From assembly GCA_964585635.1 (NCBI GenBank), contig CAZPEV010000004.1, forward strand, positions 1 to 49,161: a DNA stretch of 49,161 nt. The letters are read 5' to 3'. Positions 10,265 to 19,303 of the stretch are shown piece after piece. The stretch comes from CAZPEV01 sp964585635. GTDB taxonomy: Bacteria; Zixibacteria; MSB-5A5; GN15; JAAZOE01. Both the position numbers and the translations under genes were made by a program. The notes below the pieces were generated by a model. It had not been told where the DNA came from and did no database searches. It was given only the letters and a program-made list of their open reading frames with translations. Positions within the stretch are counted from its first letter, which is position 1, and every line of letters begins with the position of its first letter.

Positions 10265-10471
10265 GTCAATTCCAAAATCGCACATTGTCTGCCGCTCATA
10301 TGACAGTTAACCGTGAATCTCCCTGAACATGGACTATTGTAACTTAAACAAGCCAAAAGCGCCATAAGTTTGCAATAATTTGAGCGATGGGCAACGAAGT
10401 CGGGGGCGGAAAATTTCCGACTCGCCGCCCGCGGCTGAATGCATGAATGCCATCCTCACAGATTTATGCAC

Positions 10472-10505
10472 AAAAGGCGTCAGGGGTATTTATCCCTGAC
10501 GCCTT
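10472..10505 (-). terminator. Rho-independent terminator after the porin-cytochrome gene
   Basis: A perfect 10-bp stem (GGCGTCAGGG 10476-10485 with CCCTGACGCC 10494-10503) with an 8-base loop is flanked by AA/TT pairs. On the minus strand it is followed by TTTTG. It lies about 60 bases after the stop of the gene at 10564. Confidence 0.8.
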
Positions 10506-10563
10506 GTATGGCCTTGTTCGGTCCGGGGCATGGCAAATCCGGTGCTCCGGTATGCATCAGCAC

Positions 10564-11823
10564 TCAGAAGGCGAAATCGACCATTAAACCGACCACATCG
10601 TCTTTGTGCGGACTCCTTTTGCCGACTTCGCGATGTGTGTACTCGGCGTGCAGGGCGATATTGACCGCCGTCCAATCACCCAGGTAATACCTGATCAACG
10701 CCGAATAAGCCTTTACCTCGTCATCATCCCGGTATGGAGATGGCGGCCGCACCCAGTTAAACATGGCCGAGGCCAGCAGCCGGTTGTTCAACAGTCCGGA
10801 CCAATCCAGTTCGGCGAATCCCCCCGTGTAGGCGTAGTCTTTGGCCGTATCCAGAGGATTGAACGCCTTGTCGTCCACCCCCTGTATGAACATCGCCATA
10901 AGATTGAAGGTGCTGTAATTCAGGCTGAGATCGCCGCCGACACGGTAGAATTGTTTGCTGTTGCCTCCCTCGGCGGCACCGGTCAAGTCGCTCGTCCGCC
11001 CCGTTTCGGTCGGCAGCCAGCCATAATATCCGAAAAGGCCGATCCGTTGGCCGGCGCTCTGCCCGCTGCCCCGTCCGACCGTCTGCTGTAGGCGCAGGTA
11101 AACGTCCTTATATTTGTTATTGTCGGGATTGGCGCCATTGCCGTTGACCATGCCGGCGCCATAGCCAAAGCCGTTGCGCAGATGGCCGGTCACCTCGACG
11201 CCGATCTGGTTATCGTCGAAGACAAAGGCACTGTCAGGGGCGGAAAATGTGTACACCTCGTATGATGATAGAAGGTAGTACGACCGTTTCGAACTGAAGG
11301 GATGATAAGCCGGCTCAAACCGTCCCACACGGACGTTCACGAGGTCTTCCACGATATTGCTGAAAACGAGGTTGGCCGACTCCAGGGCGCCGAGCTGGCT
11401 TGGATTTGTCCCATTGGCAGCGCCCGTGTGATCCGCGGCCGGTTCGTCGATCCGGGGAGTGTAAATCATCAGAAACGAGATGTTCTTATGCAGGGCGCCG
11501 GCGGCCAGCAGGTCAAGACCGTTAAGGAAGAACGTGGATGTGGTCGTTGGGTGAGAGTAGGCCATTTGCAGCCCCGTCGCTGTCCGCAGCGCCAGCGGCG
11601 GCGGGGTTGCGAAGACGTTCTTCTCGCCGCCTGCCTGGCCGGGAATCTGATATCCGTTGTCGCGATATCGTTGGCCGAAGTCGTTCAGCTTGGTGAAGGA
11701 GGTATGGCACATGTTGCAGTTGAAGCCATACTTTCGGGCAAAGGCCGGAATAGCCTGGCTGAACTCGGGCATGATCAGAAGCAGGCCAACAACTAGCAAG
11801 AGGCTGATGCGCATCGTTTTCAT
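10564..11823 (-). CDS. Outer-membrane porin-like protein with one N-terminal c-type haem site
   Basis: SD AGGAGG sits 5-6 bases before ATG 11823. After a signal peptide (MRISLLLVVGLLLIMPEFSQA) comes a single haem-attachment site, CNMCH, in the context IPAFARKYGFNCNMCH TSFTKLNDFGQ. This conserved block heads a widespread, poorly characterised family of predicted outer-membrane cytochromes in environmental bacteria. The remaining ~370 residues are beta-rich with alternating aromatic strands and end in VDFAF, the C-terminal Phe typical of outer-membrane barrels. The gene follows the di-haem peroxidase by 11 bases and is almost certainly in the same operon, so both haem proteins probably share a periplasmic electron pathway. 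Function inferred: electron transfer at or across the outer membrane; substrate unknown. A plain porin with a vestigial haem cannot be excluded. Confidence 0.75.
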   Translation of the reverse strand: MKTMRISLLLVVGLLLIMPEFSQAIPAFARKYGFNCNMCHTSFTKLNDFGQRYRDNGYQIPGQAGGEKNVFATPPPLALRTATGLQMAYSHPTTTSTFFLNGLDLLAAGALHKNISFLMIYTPRIDEPAADHTGAANGTNPSQLGALESANLVFSNIVEDLVNVRVGRFEPAYHPFSSKRSYYLLSSYEVYTFSAPDSAFVFDDNQIGVEVTGHLRNGFGYGAGMVNGNGANPDNNKYKDVYLRLQQTVGRGSGQSAGQRIGLFGYYGWLPTETGRTSDLTGAAEGGNSKQFYRVGGDLSLNYSTFNLMAMFIQGVDDKAFNPLDTAKDYAYTGGFAELDWSGLLNNRLLASAMFNWVRPPSPYRDDDEVKAYSALIRYYLGDWTAVNIALHAEYTHREVGKRSPHKDDVVGLMVDFAF

Positions 11824-11834
11824 CTGCTCCTCCT

Positions 11835-12905
11835 TTACCTTGGCAGCTCGTTGGCTGGTATCGGTTTCTCGTTGGCCACCGATGGATTGGTGCTGGTCAT
11901 GGCGCGCTTCATGAATGCCGCCAGAGCTTTGATTTCCTGTTGCGACAGCCCCAGCGGCACCATCAATGGATCCAGATTGGCGTCTTCCGGTCCGCCCCCA
12001 AGCTCATAGATCTTGATGACGTCTTCCAGCGTTTTTTCGGCTCCGGTGTGCATATAGGGCGGTCGTAACCCGACGTCTCGGACGGTCGGCGTTTTGAACG
12101 CGCCTTGGTCTTTGGAATTCTTGGTTATGGCGTACCGGCCTTCATCTTTCTTCTGCGGATCAATCGACGCCACACCAAGGGTATGGAATCGTCCGTCGCT
12201 GAGATTCCCGCCCCAGTGGCAGGCGGAGCAGTGCCCCTTGCCGTTGAATATCTCCAGACCTTTTCTCTCCAGAGGAGTGAGGGCGGTCAGGTCGCCCCGC
12301 ACGAAGCGGTCGAAGGGGGAATCGGTCGTGACAACCGTTCGCTCATAGGCCGCGATTGCCTGAGCCACCTGATCGACCGTAATCGGGGTCGATCCAAACA
12401 CTGTCTTGAACTCCTCGACATAGCCGGGGTACTCATTCAGCGTCTTGACCATAATCTCATGGGTATTGCCCATTTCGATCGGATTGGCGATAGGTCCCTT
12501 GGCCTGCTCTTCCAGGCTGGGGGCGCGACCGTCCCAGAACTGCAGCGGGCTGTACGCGGAATTGGACACCGGCGGCGCCCGCCGACCCCCCTTCTGGCCG
12601 CGAATGCCGGAGCTGGTCGGCCCGGCATCCGACCATCCCATGCCCGGATTATGGCAGGTGGCGCAGCTAATCGTGTTGTCCTGCGACAGCCGGGTGTCAA
12701 AATAGAGTTTTTTCCCCAGCAGAATCTTGGCCGACGTCTGCGGATTTTCCGGCGGCGTCAGAAGCGGCGGCTGGTTGCCGACCTGCTCCGGTCCCAGCAT
12801 ATGCACGTTTATGGCGGTTAGCGGGACCGGGGTGGGATCGTCGGCTGCGATAATCGCCGCGCACAGCACCATCGCGATACCACATGAAATCGCCAGAATT
12901 CTCAT
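11835..12905 (-). CDS. Di-haem cytochrome c peroxidase (MauG/CcpA family)
   Basis: This is a periplasmic di-haem enzyme that reduces hydrogen peroxide using cytochrome electrons, or a MauG-like oxidase. The start is ATG 12905 (MRILAISCG), seven bases after GGGAGG; the in-frame ATG at 12935 lacks a good SD. A signal peptide ends near IIAADD. Two CxxCH sites are present: CATCH in the N-terminal haem domain (TISCATCHNPGMGWSD) and CSACH in the C-terminal domain (GHCSACHWGGNLSDG). Family blocks LGKKLYFDTRLS, WDGRAPSLEEQAKGP, PTVRDVGLRPPYMHTGAEKT and LEDVIKIYELGGG are all present, and the length (356) is typical. It is the first gene of a two-gene operon with the porin-cytochrome, behind a clear promoter at 12969-12998. 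The physiological substrate cannot be told from sequence. Confidence 0.9.
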   Translation of the reverse strand: MRILAISCGIAMVLCAAIIAADDPTPVPLTAINVHMLGPEQVGNQPPLLTPPENPQTSAKILLGKKLYFDTRLSQDNTISCATCHNPGMGWSDAGPTSSGIRGQKGGRRAPPVSNSAYSPLQFWDGRAPSLEEQAKGPIANPIEMGNTHEIMVKTLNEYPGYVEEFKTVFGSTPITVDQVAQAIAAYERTVVTTDSPFDRFVRGDLTALTPLERKGLEIFNGKGHCSACHWGGNLSDGRFHTLGVASIDPQKKDEGRYAITKNSKDQGAFKTPTVRDVGLRPPYMHTGAEKTLEDVIKIYELGGGPEDANLDPLMVPLGLSQQEIKALAAFMKRAMTSTNPSVANEKPIPANELPR

Positions 12906-12968
12906 AGATAAGCCTCCCTTTCCCTGATTCTTCATCCAACGGATAGCAGTGTCCCCAATAGTCGAAGC

Positions 12969-12998
12969 AATCTATGAAATCCTTCTTGGGATTGTCAA
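12969..12998 (-). promoter_or_regulatory. Sigma-70-type promoter for the cytochrome peroxidase operon
   Basis: On the minus strand, a perfect TTGACA (12998-12993) is followed after 18 bases by TAGATT (12974-12969), or after 17 by ATAGAT. Transcription would start near 12962, about 57 bases before the ATG. Confidence 0.6.
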
Positions 12999-13097
12999 GC
13001 AAATATGGCCATGCCACGATGGGAATGGAACGATCGTGCAGTCCTTTTCCACGTGCGACGCGGCGGCTCCATGCCTGCGACCGGCTTCCAACGAATT

Positions 13098-13121
13098 CGG
13101 GCCGGGCAAAAGACCGGCCCG
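13098..13121 (-). terminator. GC-rich stem-loop after the dockerin gene
   Basis: CGGGCCGG (13098-13105) pairs perfectly with CCGGCCCG (13114-13121) around an 8-base loop, 25 bases downstream of the dockerin gene stop. There is no T-run after it on the minus strand, so it may be a weak or factor-assisted terminator. Confidence 0.4.
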
Positions 13122-13145
13122 ATGATAGTCAGACGTGCCGCAGTT

Positions 13146-15512
13146 TTACGGGCAGCAGGGGCGAGGGCCGCCCCTGAAGATGTAGTTTATGGTGTAAACG
13201 GCGTCACCGACGTTCACGGCGTGATCGCAGTTGGCGTCGCCGGCCTCGAGCGGGCTGGGGGCCGGGCCGCCCTTGAATATGTAGTTGACCTCAAATACGG
13301 CATCACCGATGCCGAGCTTACTGTCACGGTTGGCGTCGCCACACATGTACGATCTGCCTTGATTAAGAAGAATCGAAACGGTGGAGGTATAGAAATTGCT
13401 GGTGGCCAGGTCAAGATCACCATCCCGGTCAAGGTCAGCCGCGAATACTGAACTGGGTCTTCCACCGACGTCGTAATCCTGACGGGGGGCAAAGGCGCCA
13501 TTCCCGTCATTCAGCAATATCGAGACAGTGGTGGTATCCATATTGGCGGTGACCAGGTCGAGATCGTGATCTGCATCCAGGTCGGCGACGCAGACGGACG
13601 CCGGTCGGAGCCCGACCGAATAGCTGGCCGTTGGCCCGAAGCCACCGCTCCCATCGTTTAACAGGACAACAACCAGGTTGGCAAATCCGCTGGAGGCGGC
13701 CAGATCGAGGTGACCGTCGCCGTTGAGATCGGCCGCCGCGATATATCCCGGTGGGACCCCAATCGGATAGGTGGTACCGGAGGCAAAAGTGCCGTCGCCG
13801 TTATTCGGCAAGACGACGATACTGCTGTCCCATCCCAGGGTCACGGCCAAATCGGGACGGCCGTCATCATTCAGATCGGCGGCGCAGATCGCCCCGCCTC
13901 CCGCTACCAAGTAAATCGCCGCCGGCGCAAAGGTAGCGTCTCCGGCATTCAAGTAGATTCTTATCTCATCATCGCTGCCCACGGCCGCATCAACATGGCC
14001 ATCGCCGTCAAAATCGGCTGCGACCACCTCACCGGCAAAGACGCCGCCAAGATTATAGGGAGAGGGGACAAAACTTCCGTCGCCCGTATTCTTCAGAATC
14101 ACAAGCGAGACCATATACTCGCCTTCTTCTCCGACAACGGCCAAGTCCGTGTTCATATCGCCATCAAAGTCGGCCGCGTCGATGGCGGTCGGATTCCACA
14201 TGACATCATTCGGCTGAAAGGGCGCAAATGTCGCCCCGCCGGTATTAAGCGCAACCCCGACGCTTCCATTTCCCATGTTGGCTGTGGCCAAATCGAGTCC
14301 GAGAGCATGGTCGAAATCGGCGGCAATAACCATTTGCGGGTAGGAACCGGCCGGATAAACGGAGTCAAGAACGAATTGTCCCGTGCCGCCGGAGGCAGTG
14401 ACAGTGAAGGACCAGCTATAGGCCTGCGCCAGCGCCACCCCCGCCGCCGACTTGATGGCCGGGGTCAGCGTCACCGTGACGACCTCGCCATGCGTAAATA
14501 CCTCGTCCGGCTTGAAAGTAGCCGATGCGGGATCGCCGTCAAAGCTGATCGTCCCAGCGTGCTTGCCGGTTTGGTCACCGTTCACGACCATCGTGGCGGC
14601 GGTTATGGTCGTCGTATCCATCGCCAGGCTGAAGGTCACTGATATCGGAGGAGCTGTGGCCGGGACATACAACTGGTTTTGCATCGGAAAAGTCGCCAGA
14701 ATGCGCGGAATCGTGTCCTGGGCCGGATTCCACCCCGCCAGCCGGGCCATCATCCACCAGAACGCCTTTCCTTTCTGATAGCAGTTGAAGCACTGCGAGT
14801 GGGCGCAATCGTAGCCGGTCGGGCAGGTGTGGGCGGCGCACCAGGTGGTACACCAGTTGCAGTAATCGGTTTCATCCGGATAATACGCGCCGCTCGGATC
14901 GTAGCTTTCGATGTCGGCGAAGTCGAACAAGGTTTTGTTGTTGGCGGCGCAGTAGGCTCGAATCTGATCGTTGCGAAGATAGAGATTTCCGGTCGGGCCG
15001 GTGCCGTCTAAATGCCCGGTCATATAGATGAACTTGATGTCGGGATAGGACTGCTCCAGTTGATCCAGGGCGTACAGGTAGGTATTTATTCCTTCCTCGG
15101 TCGCCCAGGATACCTGGCCGCACCAGGACCAGATGACCGTCGTAAAATTGTTGCCGGGTTCGTCCAGCGCCTGGCGGGTAATGGCCGCCCAGGCGGTGTC
15201 TTCGGCGTTACCCAGATCGCCGCCGTACTCCGCCAATGCCAACGTTCCGGAGCCGTTATTAAAGTCATAAAGACTGTTCTCGTCGCGGAGCATTCCCATG
15301 CCGGTCACTATCTGGCTGCCATGCGAGGTATGACCGTAAAACAGAGAATTTCCGCTTTTGATCTGATTAATCACTGAAGCAGGAATCGAATCAAAAGCGG
15401 TGATCACCATATGATCGGCAATGATGCCATCGGCCCCGGCCGCCGGAGCGGCCAGGGTAACAATCAGCATTAATCCCAGACCACCCACAATTGGGTTCTT
15501 GCATTTATTCAT
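13146..15512 (-). CDS. Secreted FG-GAP/VCBS repeat protein with C-terminal tandem dockerin
   Basis: SD GGGAGG lies four bases before ATG 15512. Domains in order: signal peptide (GLGLMLIVTLAAPAAGA); an N-terminal domain of ~260 residues with SLFYGHTSHGSQIVTG and a Cys-rich segment (YCNWCTTWCAAHTC, HSQCFNCYQKG), which I do not recognise with confidence; an Ig-like Big_5/SbsA-type domain (~275-375, ISVTFSLAMDTTTI); seven FG-GAP/VCBS repeats (AADFDGDG.xDLAV pattern), likely a beta-propeller; and two dockerin-like calcium-binding repeats at the C-terminus (GDANRDSKLGIGDAVF and GDANCDHAVNVGDAVY, each followed by NYIFKGGP or NYIFRGGP). Dockerins classically dock to cohesins; here the pair probably acts as a surface or protein-protein module. 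Such tails recur in candidate-phylum genomes. The catalytic role of the N-terminal domain is unknown. Confidence 0.8.
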   Translation of the reverse strand: MNKCKNPIVGGLGLMLIVTLAAPAAGADGIIADHMVITAFDSIPASVINQIKSGNSLFYGHTSHGSQIVTGMGMLRDENSLYDFNNGSGTLALAEYGGDLGNAEDTAWAAITRQALDEPGNNFTTVIWSWCGQVSWATEEGINTYLYALDQLEQSYPDIKFIYMTGHLDGTGPTGNLYLRNDQIRAYCAANNKTLFDFADIESYDPSGAYYPDETDYCNWCTTWCAAHTCPTGYDCAHSQCFNCYQKGKAFWWMMARLAGWNPAQDTIPRILATFPMQNQLYVPATAPPISVTFSLAMDTTTITAATMVVNGDQTGKHAGTISFDGDPASATFKPDEVFTHGEVVTVTLTPAIKSAAGVALAQAYSWSFTVTASGGTGQFVLDSVYPAGSYPQMVIAADFDHALGLDLATANMGNGSVGVALNTGGATFAPFQPNDVMWNPTAIDAADFDGDMNTDLAVVGEEGEYMVSLVILKNTGDGSFVPSPYNLGGVFAGEVVAADFDGDGHVDAAVGSDDEIRIYLNAGDATFAPAAIYLVAGGGAICAADLNDDGRPDLAVTLGWDSSIVVLPNNGDGTFASGTTYPIGVPPGYIAAADLNGDGHLDLAASSGFANLVVVLLNDGSGGFGPTASYSVGLRPASVCVADLDADHDLDLVTANMDTTTVSILLNDGNGAFAPRQDYDVGGRPSSVFAADLDRDGDLDLATSNFYTSTVSILLNQGRSYMCGDANRDSKLGIGDAVFEVNYIFKGGPAPSPLEAGDANCDHAVNVGDAVYTINYIFRGGPRPCCP

Positions 15513-15768
15513 ATACCCTCCCGTAAGGCTCCTGATGTGACGATTGGCAGACGCTCATATGCAAAATATATTTCCCCTCCGCTGTAGCAAGCACTTTTTC
15601 TCGGCCGCTTTCGAACCTGGCCATGCCGGATGGATGCCATCGTCTCTCTGGTCCGATGGGGCGACCGGGTTCTTGTATACTGATATCACTGATGCGGGTG
15701 GCCGCCTGGGCTGCACCCGGCGCCATCAGGTCATCGCCGTCGACCGGCGAGCCTTCTCAACCCGAGCC

Positions 15769-17904
15769 TTATTTCTTTATCCCGAGCACGTCCAGGATGA
15801 ACGCAAATTCAAAGGCCGTCTCCCGCAGGCTGTCAAACCGTCCTGATGCACCGCCGTGCCCCGCCTCCATGTTGATCTTGAGTAACAATCGGTTGTGATC
15901 GGTCTTCAGCGCCCGCAGCTTGGCGGTCCATTTGGCCGGCTCCCAATATTGCACCGAGGCGTCGTACATGCTGCCTCGGATCAGCAGGGCGGGGTAATTC
16001 TGGGCCTTGACATTATCGTACGGGGAGTAGGTCATCATGTAGTCATAGTCTTCCTGCTTCCCCGGATTACCCCATTCGTCGTATTCATTGACCGTCAGCG
16101 GGATGGTTGGATCGAGCATGGTATTGATGACGTCCACAAAGGGAACGTCGGCCACGATGACGCGGAACAAGTCCGGCCGCATATTGGCGATCGCCCCCAT
16201 AAGCAGACCGCCGGCGCTGGCGCCTTGGGCCACCAGGCGGTCGGCCGACGTGTACTTCTCCTTGACCAGGTGCTCGGCGCAGGCGATGAAGTCGGTAAAG
16301 GTGTTGCGTTTATTGAACAGCTTTCCCTGGTCGTACCAGTAGCGACCCATTTCGCTCCCGCCCCGGACGTGGGCGATGGCAAAGATAAAGCCGCGGTCGA
16401 TCAGGCTCAGCCGGCTGGAATGGAAGGTCGGCTCGGAGCTGTATCCGTAAGCGCCGTACCCATACAGGTAGAGCGGATTGCCGCCGTCCCGCTTCATTCC
16501 CTTGCGATAAACCAGCGAAATCGGAATCATCGCGCCGTCGGCCGCCTTGGCGAAGATACGCTCCGAGACATACTGCGAGGGGTCGAACCCGCCCAGAACT
16601 TCATAGCGCTTCAGCAGCGTTCGCTGCTGGGTCCGCATATTATAGTCATAGATGCTTGACGGCATGACCAGCGACGTATACACAAAACGGAATAGATCGC
16701 CTTCATATTCACCCTCGCCGGAGGACCAGACCATGTAGATCGGCTCCGGGAACTCGATATAATATGACTGGCCGTCGGCGAGGTTCATGACGCGGGGTCG
16801 GTACACTCCCTGATACCGTTCGAGGATGATCATGAAATCGCGATACATCTCAAGGCCGGTGACAAACACCGAATCGCGCGGGGGAATAATCTCCTGCCAG
16901 CTCTCATGCGACGGGTCGGTGATCGACGTCTTGAATACCCTGAAATTTTCGGCTTCCTCGTTCGTCAGGATATAGAAATTGTCGCCGGAATGTTCCAGAT
17001 AGTACTCGACATGCGGCCGGCGGGGCGTCAGCAGGGTGAAGTCGCCGTTGGGGTCGTCGGCCGGCAGGTAATGGACCTCCGAGCCGTCGATCGCTTCCAG
17101 GAAGACGACCAGGTACTTCTTGCTCTTGGTCTTTTCGATGGTAAGGTTGTAGGCTTCGTCCGGCTCATGAAAAACCAGACGATCATCGGCGGGACTGGTG
17201 CCGATGACGTGCCGGAATAATTTGTAGGGGCGAAGGATATGGTCAAAGGTCACATAAAAGAGTGTTCGGCTGTCGCCGGCCCATTCCAGGCCGGGATAGG
17301 CGTTGGAAATCGTTTCCGGATACAGGGAGTCGCCGATCAAATCCTTGACGTACAGGGTATGAATCTCCCGGCCGGTGGTATCCACGGCATAGGCCAGGTA
17401 CCGATGATCGGGACTGACCTTCATCGTTCCCACGCTGAAGTATGGATGGCCGACCGCCAGCTGATTCTCGTCGAGCAACACCTGTTCGGGACCATTCAGT
17501 GACCCGAGCTTGCGGCAGTAGAGACCATATTGCCGGCCCTCTTCCGTCCGGTAATAGTAGTAAAACGAATCCTTCTTGGCCGGCACCGAGAAGTCGCTTT
17601 CCTTGATCCGCCGCCGCATTTCTATGAACAGTTTCTCCTGAAGCTTCTCGGTCGGTTTCATGACGACGTCGGTGTACTGGTTCTCCGCCTGCAAGTAGGC
17701 GGTCACGTCCGGATTGTCTCTCTCTCTCAACCAGAAATAGTTGTCGACCCTGACATGGTTAAGTACGGTGTCGACCTTGGGAATTATCCTGGCCACGGGC
17801 GGGGTCAGCGTCTGCGGATAAGCGGCCTGACCCAGCGCCAGCGCCAGCAGAGCGCACAGCAGTCGGCCGGCGCGGCAAGGCCCTTTCTTAGAGATAATAG
17901 ACAT
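15769..17904 (-). CDS. ptrB: Exported prolyl oligopeptidase-family serine peptidase (oligopeptidase B-like)
   Basis: This is an S9A serine peptidase that cleaves short peptides. The C-terminal alpha/beta-hydrolase domain holds the nucleophile in GASAGGLLMGA (Ser ~563), the acid in GSMYDASVQYWEPAKW (Asp ~648) and His in EAGHGGASG (~683), in the order and context typical of oligopeptidase B. The N-terminal seven-bladed propeller begins with DNYFWLRERDNPDV. Unlike cytosolic E. coli PtrB, it opens with a signal peptide (GRLLCALLALALGQAAYPQ), so export to the periplasm or beyond is predicted. Length 711 is normal for the family. SD GGGAG precedes the ATG, and the promoter is at 17988-18016. It appears monocistronic. 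Whether it has the basic-residue specificity of OpB cannot be told. Confidence 0.88.
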   Translation of the reverse strand: MSIISKKGPCRAGRLLCALLALALGQAAYPQTLTPPVARIIPKVDTVLNHVRVDNYFWLRERDNPDVTAYLQAENQYTDVVMKPTEKLQEKLFIEMRRRIKESDFSVPAKKDSFYYYYRTEEGRQYGLYCRKLGSLNGPEQVLLDENQLAVGHPYFSVGTMKVSPDHRYLAYAVDTTGREIHTLYVKDLIGDSLYPETISNAYPGLEWAGDSRTLFYVTFDHILRPYKLFRHVIGTSPADDRLVFHEPDEAYNLTIEKTKSKKYLVVFLEAIDGSEVHYLPADDPNGDFTLLTPRRPHVEYYLEHSGDNFYILTNEEAENFRVFKTSITDPSHESWQEIIPPRDSVFVTGLEMYRDFMIILERYQGVYRPRVMNLADGQSYYIEFPEPIYMVWSSGEGEYEGDLFRFVYTSLVMPSSIYDYNMRTQQRTLLKRYEVLGGFDPSQYVSERIFAKAADGAMIPISLVYRKGMKRDGGNPLYLYGYGAYGYSSEPTFHSSRLSLIDRGFIFAIAHVRGGSEMGRYWYDQGKLFNKRNTFTDFIACAEHLVKEKYTSADRLVAQGASAGGLLMGAIANMRPDLFRVIVADVPFVDVINTMLDPTIPLTVNEYDEWGNPGKQEDYDYMMTYSPYDNVKAQNYPALLIRGSMYDASVQYWEPAKWTAKLRALKTDHNRLLLKINMEAGHGGASGRFDSLRETAFEFAFILDVLGIKK

Positions 17905-17987
17905 GGGCGAGACTCCCTTCCAGGCGACCCGAAACGGGGAACGCCATGCGGTGATCCTCTACAGACATGAAATTATGAATTGACGAC

Positions 17988-18016
17988 AGTATATTGCGGC
18001 GGGGGTGAAATTCCAA
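17988..18016 (-). promoter_or_regulatory. Sigma-70-type promoter for the oligopeptidase gene
   Basis: On the minus strand, TTGGAA (18016-18011) and TATACT (17993-17988) are 17 bases apart. The start would be near 17981, about 77 bases before the ATG at 17904. Confidence 0.45.
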
Positions 18017-18083
18017 GGCAAAAATCGCTTTCGCCGGTGACGGCCCCAGGGAAAAACCGCTTCCGATCGGAGGCAAAATAAAA

Positions 18084-18157
18084 TACGCCCAGGAGGACTT
18101 GAACCCCCAACCTTCTGGTCCGTAGCCAGACGCTCTATCCAGTTGAGCTATGGGCGC
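18084..18157 (-). tRNA. tRNA-Arg (anticodon ACG)
   Basis: The minus strand folds into a full cloverleaf. The acceptor is GCGCCCA/TGGGCGT plus discriminator A, the D arm AGCTCAACTGGATAGAGC, the anticodon arm TCTGG-CTACGGA-CCAGA with ACG at 34-36, and the T arm contains GGTTCAAGTCC. No CCA is encoded. The G1-U72 pair is a wobble. Confidence 0.95.
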
Positions 18158-18180
18158 ATTTACCGTTCTGTGCGACGTTC

Positions 18181-18210
18181 AATATAGGCGGTGTCCGGCC
18201 CCCCTGTCAA
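18181..18210 (-). promoter_or_regulatory. Promoter for tRNA-Arg
   Basis: On the minus strand, TTGACA (18210-18205) and TATATT (18186-18181) are 18 bases apart. This places the start about 17 bases before the tRNA. Confidence 0.65.
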
Positions 18211-18242
18211 TCAAATTCCGCGGGCTGCTCCGGCCGCGTCGG

Positions 18243-19229
18243 TCAACCTCGAAAGATGAAGTAGAAAGTGACCACGATTATCATGATCACGATAATTGCC
18301 GCGACCAAAGGAAATGCCGGACGGCCGGTTGCGGGCCGCGACTCCCGTCTTCGGCGGCCAGGGTCGGCCGCCTCGACCGCCCAATCCTCTTCGGCCGGAT
18401 ACGATTCGGGTGGTCCGGCGTCGACCGTCACGGCCTCGAGTTCGGCATAGGCCGACGGCCGAACCGAGCCGAATACGCGTAAGGCCACAACACTGATATT
18501 GTCGGTTCCTCCCCGCTCACGAGCCAGTTGCACCAAGTCGGCGGCGATGGTGTCGACGTTGCCGCGCCCGGCGGCGGTAACCCGGCGAATGTCGTTGTCT
18601 TCAACCAATCCGCAGAGGCCGTCGGTACAGAGGATATAGATGTCGTCTTCGACTATTTTTCGCACGGCGACGTCGATGTCGACCGAGGCCTTGACTCCCA
18701 GGGCGCGGGTGATCACGTTGCGATTGACCCGCTGGCGGGCTTCCTCGGCGCTGACTTGTTCGGCCCGCTCCACCTCGGCCGCCCAGCTATGATCGACCGT
18801 CAGGCGGAACAGCTGGCCGTCAAAAAAACGATAAATGCGGCTGTCGCCGACATGAAGGAGAGTCATGATATCGTCTTCAATCACCGCCGCCACGATGGTC
18901 GTTCCCATACCGGCCAAATTCGGGTCGGAAGCCGCCCGTCGGTGAATCCAATGATTGACGATCCGAACCGTCTTTACCAGAACGTCGGTCGACGGCGGAA
19001 GAATGCGGGGAAGAGCGAGACGCTCATCGGCCAGAAGCTCCTCAAAATACCCGCCGAACAGCCGGGCCGTGAGTTCGCAGGCGGTCGATGAGGCCACCTC
19101 GCCGGCGTTATGGCCCCCCATGCCGTCGCAGACGACATAGAGGTTCTTCTCGTCCCAGATCTTGATATAGTCTTCGTTCGCCTGTCGGACGAGGCCGATA
19201 TCCGTCTTGCCGGTGGCTTTGATTTCCAT
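18243..19229 (-). CDS. PP2C-type serine/threonine phosphatase with C-terminal membrane anchor
   Basis: This is a metal-dependent protein phosphatase of the PPM/PP2C (Stp) family that would dephosphorylate targets of Hanks-type kinases. The ATG at 19229 (MEIKATGKTDIGLVRQANED) has GAGGAG 11 bases upstream; an in-frame TTG at 19265 would add 12 residues. All motifs are present: RQANED (metal Asp), VVCDGMGGHNAGE, GMGTTIVAAVI, LLHVGDSRIYR, VITRALG, LCTDGL and GGTDNISVV. A low-complexity acidic/Arg-rich linker follows the catalytic domain (~1-245), then a single C-terminal membrane helix (FPLVAAIIVIMIIVVTFYFIF), so the enzyme should sit on the inner face of the cytoplasmic membrane. No partner kinase is encoded in this window. 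Confidence 0.92.
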   Translation of the reverse strand: MEIKATGKTDIGLVRQANEDYIKIWDEKNLYVVCDGMGGHNAGEVASSTACELTARLFGGYFEELLADERLALPRILPPSTDVLVKTVRIVNHWIHRRAASDPNLAGMGTTIVAAVIEDDIMTLLHVGDSRIYRFFDGQLFRLTVDHSWAAEVERAEQVSAEEARQRVNRNVITRALGVKASVDIDVAVRKIVEDDIYILCTDGLCGLVEDNDIRRVTAAGRGNVDTIAADLVQLARERGGTDNISVVALRVFGSVRPSAYAELEAVTVDAGPPESYPAEEDWAVEAADPGRRRRESRPATGRPAFPLVAAIIVIMIIVVTFYFIFRG

Positions 19230-19303
19230 GGTCGCGCGCGGCTCCTCTTTAGGCCAGATGCCCAAACTAACAATAATAGTCGGGCGCCATCAAGATAATA
19301 ATT

